A stretch of DNA of 64,000 nucleotides from Acidobacteriaceae bacterium UBA1307. GTDB lineage: Bacteria > Acidobacteriota > Terriglobia > Terriglobales > Acidobacteriaceae. The position numbers and the translations under genes are program-made. The stretch covers positions 24,660-88,659 of the forward strand of contig DBTV01000007.1 of the NCBI GenBank assembly GCA_002307235.1, written 5' to 3'. Below, piece by piece: positions 33,192 through 41,484 of the stretch. The notes beneath the pieces are model-generated. The model saw only the letters and a program-made list of their open reading frames with translations, was not told where the DNA came from and ran no database searches. How positions within the stretch are numbered: position 1 is the first letter of the stretch; each line of letters begins with the position of its first letter.

Positions 33192-34031
33192 ATGCATCAA
33201 GGCAAACCAAGCAAGACGGCGCTGAAGGTGGCGATTCGGCGGGCGGCGCACCAGTTGGCCGACGAGCCGCCGGTACTGGTCGATCCGATTGCCGTGCGGC
33301 TGATCGGCGACGAGCACAAACGCGATATGGAACGGGCACAGCATCGCGTGGCGCGCGACTTTCGCGCTTATCTGGCCTCGCGCAGCCGCTATGCCGAGGA
33401 TCGTCTGGCGGAGGTGGTCGCCAAGGGCGTGCGGCAGTATGTGGTGCTCGGCGCCGGGCTCGACACCTTTGCGTATCGCAATCCCTGGCCCGATCTGCGG
33501 GTCTTCGAGGTCGATTATCCGGCGACGCAGGAGTGGAAACGCGGCCTGCTGGCCGAGGCTGCGATCGGGGAGCCGGAGAACCTGACCTTTGTGCCGGTGG
33601 ATTTTGAGACGAAGACGCTGCTTGAGGGACTGGCCGAGGTGGGCTTTGACCGAACGCAGCCGACCTACTTCAGTTGGCTGGGGGTGACGCCCTATTTGAC
33701 GCTGGGAGCCTTTCGGGCGACGCTCGAGGTGCTGGCGGCGTTTCCGCGCGGCTCGGCCGTGACGCTCGACTACAGCTTTCCGCCGACGACGCTGAGTCCG
33801 GCGCGGCAGGAGATTTATACGCGGCTGGCGCGCAAGCTGGCCGAGTCCGGCGAGTCGATGCGGCTGTTCTTTGCGCAGGCCGAAATGGACGCCGAGATGG
33901 GCCGGGCTGGCTTCAAAATCTGGGAACAGGTGGGCGCGACGCAGCTCAACGAGATGTATTTTCGTGGCCGCACCGACGGCCTGTGGCTTTCACCGGTGCG
34001 CATCGGGCGGCTGGTGACGGCGTACCTCTAA
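33192..34031 (+). CDS. SAM-dependent methyltransferase, LCMT/TIGR00027 type
   Basis: A 279-residue methyltransferase of the leucine-carboxyl-methyltransferase-like family. Visible parts are FRAYLASRSRYAEDRLAE (substrate gate), VVLGAGLDTFAYR (SAM-binding motif I), RVFEVDYPATQEWKR (acidic motif II, where D/E binds the ribose), and PTYFSWLGVTPYLT. In bacteria the family is often linked to polyketide or unknown O-methylations; no biosynthetic genes are nearby. It ends in a shared terminator with the convergent gene. Confidence 0.88.
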   Translation: MHQGKPSKTALKVAIRRAAHQLADEPPVLVDPIAVRLIGDEHKRDMERAQHRVARDFRAYLASRSRYAEDRLAEVVAKGVRQYVVLGAGLDTFAYRNPWPDLRVFEVDYPATQEWKRGLLAEAAIGEPENLTFVPVDFETKTLLEGLAEVGFDRTQPTYFSWLGVTPYLTLGAFRATLEVLAAFPRGSAVTLDYSFPPTTLSPARQEIYTRLARKLAESGESMRLFFAQAEMDAEMGRAGFKIWEQVGATQLNEMYFRGRTDGLWLSPVRIGRLVTAYL

Positions 34032-34060
34032 GAGCAGGGAACACTGTTCACTGCTCTTTT
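34030..34060. terminator. Bidirectional terminator between convergent genes
   Basis: AAGAGCAGGGAACA pairs with TGTTCACTGCTCTT (one mismatch), followed by TTCTT on the plus strand. The left arm overlaps the stop codon of the methyltransferase gene. Confidence 0.75.
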
Positions 34061-34710
34061 CTTACCAGTAGCCAGCGGAGTTGCACCTGTGCGCCGGCAG
34101 GAACCTTCTGCAGCCAGAACTCGTACTCGCCGCCGATGCGGGTTTTACGCGTGATCGTGAAGAATGGCTTGTTGGTGCAGCGGCTGGTGCAGGAGAAGCT
34201 ATCGCCGCCGCCGACCTTCCAGTGCTGGCCGATGATCCACTCGGATTTGCTGCGGTCCAGGTCGAAGGCCCAGCCTTGGGCCTTGTTCAGCGGTAGCGTG
34301 GGATAGAGAACCGTCTCGTTTAAAAAATGCCTGCCATAAGAGAGGTTGAAGACGGTCCAGAGCCAGAGTCCGCGCTGGTTGCGCGCCGCGGGGCCGGCTT
34401 CCTGGAAGATGTAGATCTCCTGAGTGTAGTTAAGGTGCTTGCTGAAGAACTCCGGTCCGCCGCCAATGAACCACTGCTGGTCCTTGCCGTAGCCCTCGTC
34501 ATAGTAGCCAACGTCGGGCACGATCCAGCGGCCGCGCTGCTGCGCCCACTCCAGCATGTGATAGGTAAAGCGGTGTGGCGACTGGAGGTCTTCGGCCGTG
34601 CGTGCTATCCAGATGTCGGTGGTCGAGGATCGACGGGCACCGGCAGGCTCGGCGGAGAAGGAACAGCTCGAGCCAAGCATCAAAAGACAAAAAAAGTACA
34701 AATACCGCAC
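34048..34710 (-). CDS. Secreted or lipid-anchored hypothetical protein
   Basis: About 220 residues with signal sequence (V)RYLYFFCLLMLGSSCSFSAEP containing a lipobox-like LGSSC. The mature part is rich in Trp/Tyr/Phe (DIWIARTAEDLQ, WIVPDVGYYDEGYGKDQQWF, GLWLWTVFNLSYGRHF) with a CTSRC pair. No family recognised; a periplasmic beta-rich binding domain is possible. GTG 34710 is chosen because GGAGAAAG lies 12 bases upstream; a TTG at 34728 is an alternative. Confidence 0.65.
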   Translation of the reverse strand: MRYLYFFCLLMLGSSCSFSAEPAGARRSSTTDIWIARTAEDLQSPHRFTYHMLEWAQQRGRWIVPDVGYYDEGYGKDQQWFIGGGPEFFSKHLNYTQEIYIFQEAGPAARNQRGLWLWTVFNLSYGRHFLNETVLYPTLPLNKAQGWAFDLDRSKSEWIIGQHWKVGGGDSFSCTSRCTNKPFFTITRKTRIGGEYEFWLQKVPAGAQVQLRWLLVRKEQ

Positions 34711-34943
34711 GTACGCAACTTTCTCCAAAGGGGGGACTGATCTCTTTTAGTGTATGGGGTCGATGCGGGAAAAGCGAGTTGCAGTTGTGACCTGTGCGCG
34801 GCGCGACGTGTCCAGATATAGAGCGCTTCAATGTCGCGTTACGATGCTCTCGATGTTTTGAATCGATACGAAAATTGTCTTAAATGGAATCATTTTGTCT
34901 AAATGTAGAGCAAAAATAAAAATCGAATCTTGAAGATTGTGAC

Positions 34944-34970
34944 TAAAGTTTGGTCAAGGGGAACCGATGA
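34944..34970 (+). promoter_or_regulatory. Sigma-28 (FliA) flagellar promoter
   Basis: TAAAGTTT at 34944-34951 is a perfect sigma-28 -35 element. After 11 bases comes ACCGATGA (34963-34970), matching GCCGATAA at six of eight positions. It lies about 100 bp before the flagellin start in a 359-bp gap (34711-35069) that otherwise contains no gene, so flagellin should be a late, FliA-dependent gene. Confidence 0.85.
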
Positions 34971-35069
34971 ACAGGGTGGATGCAATGATGCTCCGGTTGG
35001 AAAAGAGAGCACGCTGTACCGGACAGTGACCTCCGGCAAATTACTGAGCATCCTGGAAAGCTGATCCCT

Positions 35070-36356
35070 ATGTCTCTCGGTGTGTTGAATAATCTCTCCG
35101 CAGTCTATGCAGAAAGCAACCTCAACAAGACCAGCGCCAGCTTGCAGACGGCGTTGCAGCAACTGTCCTCCGGTTCGCGGATCAACTCCGGTGCTGACGA
35201 TGCTGCGGGTCTTTCGCTGGTGAATGGGTTGGGCGCTAACTCGGCTGCGTTGACGCAGTCAGAGACCAATTCGACCGAGGGCGTCGGCCTTCTGCAGGTG
35301 GCCGATGGCGCTCTGTCGCAGGTAACCTCGCTCCTGGATCGCGCTGTGACGCTGGCCACCGAGGCCTCGAACGGCACGCTGAATACCTCGCAGGCCGCAG
35401 CCGCCAATCAGGAATATCAGTCGATTCTTTCGGAAATCAATAACATTGGTTCGACGACGACCTACAACGGCAATCAGGTTTTCACCGGTTCGACGGTGGA
35501 CATCTACACGGGTGATTCTTCGTCGAAGGGTGGTTCGCTCGATAGCCTGTATTTTGCCAAGCTGAGCTCTTCGAGCCTGGGCGACACGGGCGGCACGGTG
35601 GTTCAAAGCACCGACGGATATTTTTATGATCTTTCGAAGGACACGTCGGGCACGTTGTCGACCTCCGCCACCGCCGCGGATACGACGAGCGGAACGCTGT
35701 CGTTCACGGTGACCACGGCGACCGGCGCGACCTCGACCTACTATACGACGGCCGGCCTGACTGTAAGCGCACTCATGAGCCAGATCAATGCGCTGAATCT
35801 TCCGGGAGTGTCGGCGAGCCTGGAGACGGCATCGGCGGCAGGATTCACCAGTTCGAGCTCAACCTACACGGGTAAGGATCTCAGCGATGTTGGCCTGGAA
35901 ATCTCCAACACCAACGCCAATGTAACCATCTCTGGCACGTTGGGAGATTCGGATACGTCAGCTTCGGCTGCGTCGGGTTATAAAAACAATGGAGCTACCA
36001 CGTCGATTAGCTATCAGTTTGCAACGGGCGGAGACACGAGGGCGGATCTGAGCACAACGGATCTGTCAACTTCGTCCAATGCGCAGGCCGCGCTGCAGAA
36101 GATCAATGAGGCCATTACCTACGTTTCAGCGCAGGATGGCTATATCGGCGCGCAGATCAACACCCTCTCGGCGGTCAGCACGGTGATGAGCACACAGCAG
36201 GAGAATGTGTTGTCGGCACAGAACGCGATCCAGGCCACGGACTTTGCCTCGGTGACCTCGGATATGTCGAAGTACGAAGTGCTGACGCAGACCGGCATCG
36301 CCGCTCTGGCGCAGGCCAACAGCGTGCAGCAGGAAGTGACCAAGCTGTTGCAGTAG
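35070..36356 (+). CDS. fliC: Flagellin
   Basis: A 428-residue flagellin. The N-terminal D0/D1 region (VLNNLSAVYAESNLNKTSASL, LSSGSRINSGADDAAGLSL, EGVGLLQVADGALSQVTSLLDRA) and the C-terminal D1/D0 region (ISTLSAVSTVMSTQQ-like helix, ATDFASVTSDMSKYEVLTQTGIAALAQAN, ending VTKLLQ) flank a Ser/Thr/Gly-rich variable domain (about 150-330). It forms the flagellar filament after type III export. The gene stands alone, with its own sigma-28 promoter and terminator; basal-body genes must lie elsewhere. Confidence 0.95.
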   Translation: MSLGVLNNLSAVYAESNLNKTSASLQTALQQLSSGSRINSGADDAAGLSLVNGLGANSAALTQSETNSTEGVGLLQVADGALSQVTSLLDRAVTLATEASNGTLNTSQAAAANQEYQSILSEINNIGSTTTYNGNQVFTGSTVDIYTGDSSSKGGSLDSLYFAKLSSSSLGDTGGTVVQSTDGYFYDLSKDTSGTLSTSATAADTTSGTLSFTVTTATGATSTYYTTAGLTVSALMSQINALNLPGVSASLETASAAGFTSSSSTYTGKDLSDVGLEISNTNANVTISGTLGDSDTSASAASGYKNNGATTSISYQFATGGDTRADLSTTDLSTSSNAQAALQKINEAITYVSAQDGYIGAQINTLSAVSTVMSTQQENVLSAQNAIQATDFASVTSDMSKYEVLTQTGIAALAQANSVQQEVTKLLQ

Positions 36357-36415
36357 GTGCGAAGCAGGGGTCATAGAAAAAATGATTGGGCTGCATTCTT
36401 GCCGGGAGGCACAGG

Positions 36416-36446
36416 GCGACCGGGGAATTTTCCCCCGGTCGCTTTC
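36416..36446 (+). terminator. Terminator after flagellin
   Basis: A perfect 10-bp stem GCGACCGGGG / CCCCGGTCGC with a 7-base loop, then TTTCCTG, about 60 bases after the stop. Confidence 0.75.
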
Positions 36447-36481
36447 CTGTTTGCAGAGGTGGGTCGCGATAAGATGACTGC

Positions 36482-37003
36482 ATGCGGATTGTGGCGACGG
36501 GGTTGTTGGCGACGGTGTTGATGGGGATGAGCGGGTGTGGCTATCACACGCTGGGCAAGGCGGCGCATCTGCCGCCGGATGCGCGCACGCTGTCGATTCC
36601 GGTTTTTGCGACCGATACCAAGGCTTACGGCACGGAGACGGCGCTGACGCAGGCGGTGATTCGCGAGTTTGCCACGCGAACCCGGATGCGCGTGACACCG
36701 GAGGAGACGGGCAACGCCGACGTGGTGTTGCGCGGCAGGATTCGCCAGGAGTCGACGCAGCCATACACTTATAACGCATCGACGCAGCAGTCCTCGAGCT
36801 TCCTGATTACGGTAGTAGCCTCGGTGACGCTGACGGCGCGCGATGGGCGCGTGCTCTACAAGAACGACAACTACGTCTTCCGCCAGCAGTACCAGTCGAC
36901 GACCGACCTGGCGACCTTTCTGCAGGAGGATCCGGCGGCGATCCAGCGGCTTTCGCGCGACTTTGCGCGGCAACTGGTGGCCGATGTGCTTGAAGGGCTG
37001 TAG
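36482..37003 (+). CDS. lptE: LPS-assembly lipoprotein LptE
   Basis: A 173-residue lipoprotein with signal MRIVATGLLATVLMGMSGC (lipobox MSGC) and the LptE start CGYHTLGKAAHLPPDARTLSIPVF. Then come ALTQAVIREFATRTRMRV and a beta-rich region ending in VFRQQYQSTTDLATFLQEDPAA. LptE plugs the LptD barrel that inserts LPS in the outer membrane. Synteny supports the call: lptE commonly precedes holA, as here, with one gene between. TAAGAT (36470-36475) lies six bases before the ATG and no Shine-Dalgarno is close, so a leaderless start is possible. Confidence 0.85.
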   Translation: MRIVATGLLATVLMGMSGCGYHTLGKAAHLPPDARTLSIPVFATDTKAYGTETALTQAVIREFATRTRMRVTPEETGNADVVLRGRIRQESTQPYTYNASTQQSSSFLITVVASVTLTARDGRVLYKNDNYVFRQQYQSTTDLATFLQEDPAAIQRLSRDFARQLVADVLEGL

Positions 37004-37124
37004 GAGCCGGAAGTCTTTCCGCTGTGGTATCGTGTTGCCGTCTTTACAAACCATACAAGAGCAGGTCTGAATCCATGGAAGATGTCCTTCGCGACGTCGC
37101 GCGCGGCCTGCTGTGAGGCGTGCG

Positions 37125-37991
37125 ATGAAGCGGAAGCGGAACGTGTGGATGAGTGCGTGGGCCTGTCTGTTGATCTGCGTGTGGGTTGGCGCGAGTGTGG
37201 AATGCGTGGCGCAGGCCGCGGCAAAAAAGCCGCTGGAGTTTGAGGCGGCCTCGGTACGCAAAAGCGCGCCGGGAGCGCGTCCGCGTGGTTGGAATCTTTT
37301 ATCGCCCATGTCGAACGAACAGCCACGGAGTGGTCTGTTGTCCGTCAATGCGCATTTGTCGGATCTCATCCGGTTTTCCTATGACATCAAAGATGGTGGT
37401 ATTGCCAACGAGATGCGCAAAACACTGCCGGAATGGGCTGGGGAGTACGATATTGCGGCGCGTGCAGAGGGTATTCCGACGCGCAAGCAACTGCGCGAGA
37501 TGATGCGGCAACTGCTGTTGGAACGATTCAAGCTGCGGGCACATTACGAGACGCGGAAGTTGCCGGTGAAGATTGTTCGGCTGGCCAAGCCGGGGTGGCT
37601 CGGGCCGGGGATTACGGTGCATCCAGCCGATCAGCCCTGCGGAACAGACGGTAAGAGCAAGCCCTGCGGCGTGAGTAATGGGTGGGATAAAGATGGCCGT
37701 ATCCATGTCGCGATGATCGACATGGATATGGATCGCATCATTGGCTATTTGGGCGCCGTGGCAGGCAAAAGCGAAATCCTGGTCGACAAGACGGGATTGC
37801 ATGGCGACTACGATGCGCATCTGGAGTACATTCTGGAGGTGCCAGAGGGCATGAAGCTCAACCACCCGGCACCGTCGGGGCAACTGCTGGACGAGGCGAT
37901 TGAAAAGCAGTTTGGCTTCAAGATGGTGAAGGGGATTGAGCCGGTGCGGGTGCTGGTGATCGATCACGTGGAGCCGCCGAGCGGGAATTAG
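37125..37991 (+). CDS. TIGR03435 family secreted protein
   Basis: A 288-residue protein of the TIGR03435 type, a family expanded in Acidobacteriota. It has a signal peptide (VWMSAWACLLICVWVGASVEC), FEAASVRKSAPGARPRG, the GLLSVNAHLSDLIRFSYDI segment, LREMMRQLLLERFKLRAHYETRKLP, LVDKTGLHGDYDAHLEY, and the C-terminal LDEAIEKQFGFKMVKGIEPVRVLVIDHVEPPS. Its function is not established to my knowledge; it is distantly like M56/BlaR-associated secreted domains. GAGG lies six bases before ATG 37125. It separates lptE from holA. Confidence 0.88.
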   Translation: MKRKRNVWMSAWACLLICVWVGASVECVAQAAAKKPLEFEAASVRKSAPGARPRGWNLLSPMSNEQPRSGLLSVNAHLSDLIRFSYDIKDGGIANEMRKTLPEWAGEYDIAARAEGIPTRKQLREMMRQLLLERFKLRAHYETRKLPVKIVRLAKPGWLGPGITVHPADQPCGTDGKSKPCGVSNGWDKDGRIHVAMIDMDMDRIIGYLGAVAGKSEILVDKTGLHGDYDAHLEYILEVPEGMKLNHPAPSGQLLDEAIEKQFGFKMVKGIEPVRVLVIDHVEPPSGN

Positions 37992-38092
37992 CACCATGCG
38001 GCCCAGTTGGCTGCATCTTTTCCACCGATGCTCCAACCCTGCCATAGACGCTATTCTGGAACAGCAGTGTTTTTGCAGGGAGGACGCAGGAC

Positions 38093-39259
38093 GTGAGCGC
38101 GGCACGATGGGGAGCGGGATTTGCCGCCGTAAGTCGATTCGTCGAAGAGGTCGAGGCGGCTGGCGCCGGAAAGACGCAGCTGAAGCCGGGCTATGTGCTG
38201 GCCGGCGACGAGATCTTTTTGCTGGACCGCTGTCGCGAGGCCGTGCTGAAGTTTCTGGTCCCCGAGAACCTGCGCGAGTTCTGCCTGTCGGAGCTCGACC
38301 TGGGTGAGACGAACATCTTTGAGGTGCTCGACCGGGCGCAGACGCCGTCCTTGATGGCGCCCTTCCAGGCCATCTTTGTGCGCAATGTGCGCACGCTTTA
38401 CACGCGCGGCAATAAAAAAGAGGAATTCGCGGCGATCGAGCGATACTTCCGTTCGCCGAACCCGCAGGCGCTGGTGATCTTTGTCGCCGACTTCATCCGC
38501 ATTCCGTCGGATGCGCGGCGGATGGAGATGGAAGACAAGACGCGCTATCAGCGGTTGCAGGAGACGCTCGGCGAGCACTGCGGCGTGGTCGAACTGGCGC
38601 ATGTGGAAGAAGACGACGCGATGCGCTGGGCGATGGCCCGGGCGCAGCAGGAAGAGATCAAGCTGGAGCAGGACGCGGCGCGCGAACTGGCCGATGCGCT
38701 GGGCGCGGACATGATGCTGATCGCCTCGGAGCTGGAAAAGCTGCTGCTCTACGCGCAGGGCCGGGGGCGGATCACGCTCGGCGACGTGGAGACGATGGTG
38801 CTCGGCGCCAAGCAGCGCTCACTCTACGAGCTGACCGATGCGATCAGCCTGCATGAGCCGGCGCGGGCCCTGATGCTGCTGAACGGGCTGCTGAACAGCT
38901 CGGAGGCGGGCGAGGATGCGGCGATTGGCCATCTCTACATGCTGGCGCGCACCTTCCGGCAGATGCTGGTGATTCTCGAAAAAAACGTGCACGATTCGCG
39001 GGCGATCTGGCAGGCGCTGTGGCAGGGCTTCCGGATGCCGCCCTTCGCGGCCGAGGATCTGATCCGGCAGGCGCGGCGGTACAAGAATCGCCGCGAGCTG
39101 ACACGGGCTCTGCGGCTGGTGGCGCGCGCCGATCTGGAACTGCGCAGCTCGCCACCTGACAAGCGGCTGGTGCTGGAGCGGCTGATCTATGACCTGGCAT
39201 CCAACCCCAAGTTGAACTCCACGGGCTGGGCTACCGGGGAACTGACCTTCGAAAATTAA
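38093..39259 (+). CDS. holA: DNA polymerase III delta subunit
   Basis: A 388-residue clamp-loader subunit that opens the beta clamp. Its N-terminal AAA+-like domain shows GYVLAGDEIFLLDRCREAV, DLGETNIFEVLDRAQTPSLMAPFQAIFVRNV and LVIFVADFIRIP. The C-terminal collar region shows LADALGADMMLIASELEKLLLYA, SLYELTDAISLHEPARALMLL, and ARTFRQML. GTG 38093 follows AGGGAGG by about nine bases. The gene overlaps the convergent hemerythrin-like gene by four bases. Confidence 0.9.
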   Translation: MSAARWGAGFAAVSRFVEEVEAAGAGKTQLKPGYVLAGDEIFLLDRCREAVLKFLVPENLREFCLSELDLGETNIFEVLDRAQTPSLMAPFQAIFVRNVRTLYTRGNKKEEFAAIERYFRSPNPQALVIFVADFIRIPSDARRMEMEDKTRYQRLQETLGEHCGVVELAHVEEDDAMRWAMARAQQEEIKLEQDAARELADALGADMMLIASELEKLLLYAQGRGRITLGDVETMVLGAKQRSLYELTDAISLHEPARALMLLNGLLNSSEAGEDAAIGHLYMLARTFRQMLVILEKNVHDSRAIWQALWQGFRMPPFAAEDLIRQARRYKNRRELTRALRLVARADLELRSSPPDKRLVLERLIYDLASNPKLNSTGWATGELTFEN

Positions 39260-39678
39260 AGCAATTCGTTGTTGACCTGCTGCGTGGCAAGAGGCGTGCC
39301 GTTGAGCCACTGCGTATAGAGCTGGTCACTTTGCTGCCTGTGCTTGAGGTGCGCAATGGCCAGTATGCGCAGCATGGTGTCGTCGAGCGTGGGGTCAGAG
39401 AGAGGCTCCTGCAGGTTGCGGGTCTGTTCCATGAGCCAGCCGTGCTCGGCCCGGTGTTTTTCGAGATGCGGATACCGCGTGGCCTGCATCAACCCTTCTT
39501 CCAGTGCAAAGTGGTAAAGAGTGACCTCGACCAGGCTGTGTAGCAGCAGAGCGATGTGCGCGGGCGTTTCTTCGGCTTCCATCGCGTGATGCAGATCAAA
39601 GAGAAGATGGTGAATCTCGCGCAGATCACTGGCGAGAAGGCTGATTCCAAGGCTCTCAATGTCGTTGTCCTGCGTCAT
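39256..39678 (-). CDS. Hemerythrin-like helical protein
   Basis: A 140-residue four-helix protein with His-rich positions typical of the hemerythrin HHE group: IHHLLFDLHHAM, YHFALEEGLMQ (HxxxE ligand pair), HLEKHRAEHGWLM and HLKHRQQSDQ. It is more divergent than the other two hemerythrins here: the C-terminal HxxxxD ligand pair is replaced by H..H..D spacing, so iron binding is probable but not certain. GAGG lies seven bases before the ATG. Confidence 0.75.
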   Translation of the reverse strand: MTQDNDIESLGISLLASDLREIHHLLFDLHHAMEAEETPAHIALLLHSLVEVTLYHFALEEGLMQATRYPHLEKHRAEHGWLMEQTRNLQEPLSDPTLDDTMLRILAIAHLKHRQQSDQLYTQWLNGTPLATQQVNNELL

Positions 39679-39895
39679 GGCATGACCTCGGTTGCACCGG
39701 CATGGCCGGAGCGATGGCAGGGAGAGGGAGCGAGCAGAGCGGTTCTTCCACGCAAGGTGGTTATCGGAGAGGATGGCGTGGGCGCGAGGCAGATTGCGAA
39801 CGGTCGTAAGCTGTCGACGGTGATTATCTTTTTTTAATGCGGGAGGGACGCGAACACACGGGCGCGCAGGGTGGTTTCGTGGAAATCCCCTTTGC

Positions 39896-40303
39896 CTATT
39901 GCACGCCGGAATGGTTGAGGATGGGACCGTACGGGCGGTCGAACTCCTCGATATGCATCAGAAAACTCTCGCGTGCGAGGGTGAGCATGGCGCTGACCTG
40001 GACGCCTTCGCCGTGCTGCATTTGATGGGCGGCGTGCAGCATATCGGCCATCAGTTTATGGTGGGCGGCGCGATGCTCGGCAAGTGCTTCGTAGTGAATG
40101 CGTTCAAGAAGCTGTTCTTCGCTGGCGAAGTGCATGCGCATGAACTCAATGAGCTGATCGAACTTTTCGGTGAGCTGTTGGTGGCTGTGCCCACGGGTCA
40201 GCACCAGCCGTAGCTCATTGAGGGTGTCCATCAAGATACTGTGCTGGTCGTCCATGGCGCGGACGCCGACGGTGTAGCAGTGATTCCAGACCAGTTGTTG
40301 CAC
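39896..40303 (-). CDS. Bacteriohemerythrin
   Basis: About 135 residues with the canonical di-iron ligand order: H in DDQHSILM, H..E in MHFASEEQLLERIHY, H in HRAAHHKLM, and H..D in SFLMHIEEFDRPYGPIL. GTG 40303 is favoured over ATG 40315 because GGAGG sits five bases before it, and would otherwise lie inside the coding sequence. Same length and architecture as the 2238-2645 gene, so probably a paralogue. The 217-bp spacer to the previous gene shows no clear feature. Confidence 0.9.
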   Translation of the reverse strand: MQQLVWNHCYTVGVRAMDDQHSILMDTLNELRLVLTRGHSHQQLTEKFDQLIEFMRMHFASEEQLLERIHYEALAEHRAAHHKLMADMLHAAHQMQHGEGVQVSAMLTLARESFLMHIEEFDRPYGPILNHSGVQ

Positions 40304-40386
40304 ACAGACCTCCATGCGACATCGGAGTTATCGGCAGGGGGGCTCGCTGTGAGACGAAACTTTCGTGAGGGCCTGTCACTTCGGTG

Positions 40387-41403
40387 CTAGCTGGCGTCCT
40401 CGGAGGCAAATTCGGGATGGGATGCGCCGGAGCGCGCGGTTAAGGCAAGGGCTGCGCCGAGAATCAGCAGGCCGCCGATCCAGGCGTAGGGGCCCAAGTG
40501 CTCGCCCAGCAGTTCGACACCGAGCGCCGAGCCGAGCGCAGGTTCGATATTGAGGAAGACGCCGGCGCGCGAGGCCGGAACATGATGGATGCCCCAGTTC
40601 CAGAGCAGCGTGGTGGTGGCGGTGCAGAGCACGCCGCTGGCGGCCAGCGCGATCCAGGCGCGCGGGCTCACGTGTGCAAAGGGCATCGGCGCAAAGGCGT
40701 GGTGGGTGAGTGTGGCCCAGGCGCTTTCCGCAGCGACGACGAGGGCGAGCATGGCCGTGCCGGAAAAGACCGTGTAGACCGTGATCGCCAGTGGCAAGTG
40801 GTTCTCCATCAGCTTTTTACTGAGCAGAATCCAGGCCAGCGAGGTGACCAGCGAGGAGAGAATCAGCAGGTCGCCGGTGAGCGAGGGCTGTCCGTGACCC
40901 GAGGGGGCGCGGTGCCCGCCAAGGGTGACCAGCGCGGCCCCGGAGGTCGACAGAAACAGCAGAATCCAGCCGAAGCGGTCGAGCCGCTCGCCGGTAAACA
41001 GCGCGGCCGAGGCGGCCAGCAGCACCGGCATGGCTCCCACCATCAGCGCGGCGTGGCTGACGGTGGTCATGGTCAGGCCGTGAAACTGCACGAGGAACTG
41101 CACGGGGATGCCGAGGCCCGAGGCGATGAGCAGCAACTTGATCTCGTGCGCATTGAGTCGCATGCGAAAGCCGTAACGGGATCCGTGGACGAGGATGACG
41201 GGCAGCAGACCAAGGCAGGCGAACAAAAAGCGGTACAGCACCATGTGCTCGACGGCCATTTCGTCGAGAGCCAGGCGACCGAAATAAAATCCGGTACCCC
41301 ACAGGCATCCGGCCAGGGCGCAGGCTCCGTAGCCGAAAAGGCGTAATTTTTGATGGAAAGCGTGTGGTTTAGCCGTTGCCATGGGGCGAATCGATTCAGA
41401 CAT
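40387..41403 (-). CDS. EamA/DMT-family exporter
   Basis: About 338 residues with ten hydrophobic helices in two EamA repeats. The first has GCLWGTGFYFGRLALDEM, RFLFACLGLLPVILV, VSHAALMVGAMPVLLAASAALFTGERL. The second has LTGDLLILSSLVTSLAWILLSKKLM and NIEPALGSALGVELLGEHLGPYAWIGGLLILGAAL. Members export amino acids or metabolites. ATG 41403 is directly preceded by GAAGAGGAG (very short spacing); ATG 41382 is an alternative. Codons further upstream are not family-like. Confidence 0.88.
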   Translation of the reverse strand: MSESIRPMATAKPHAFHQKLRLFGYGACALAGCLWGTGFYFGRLALDEMAVEHMVLYRFLFACLGLLPVILVHGSRYGFRMRLNAHEIKLLLIASGLGIPVQFLVQFHGLTMTTVSHAALMVGAMPVLLAASAALFTGERLDRFGWILLFLSTSGAALVTLGGHRAPSGHGQPSLTGDLLILSSLVTSLAWILLSKKLMENHLPLAITVYTVFSGTAMLALVVAAESAWATLTHHAFAPMPFAHVSPRAWIALAASGVLCTATTTLLWNWGIHHVPASRAGVFLNIEPALGSALGVELLGEHLGPYAWIGGLLILGAALALTARSGASHPEFASEDAS

Positions 41404-41484
41404 CTCCTCTTCTACTTTCGCATATCGGCCTGAGCGGCCACGATCACATCCCTCCAGCGGGGGAAATCGGAGAAAATACAGAGT

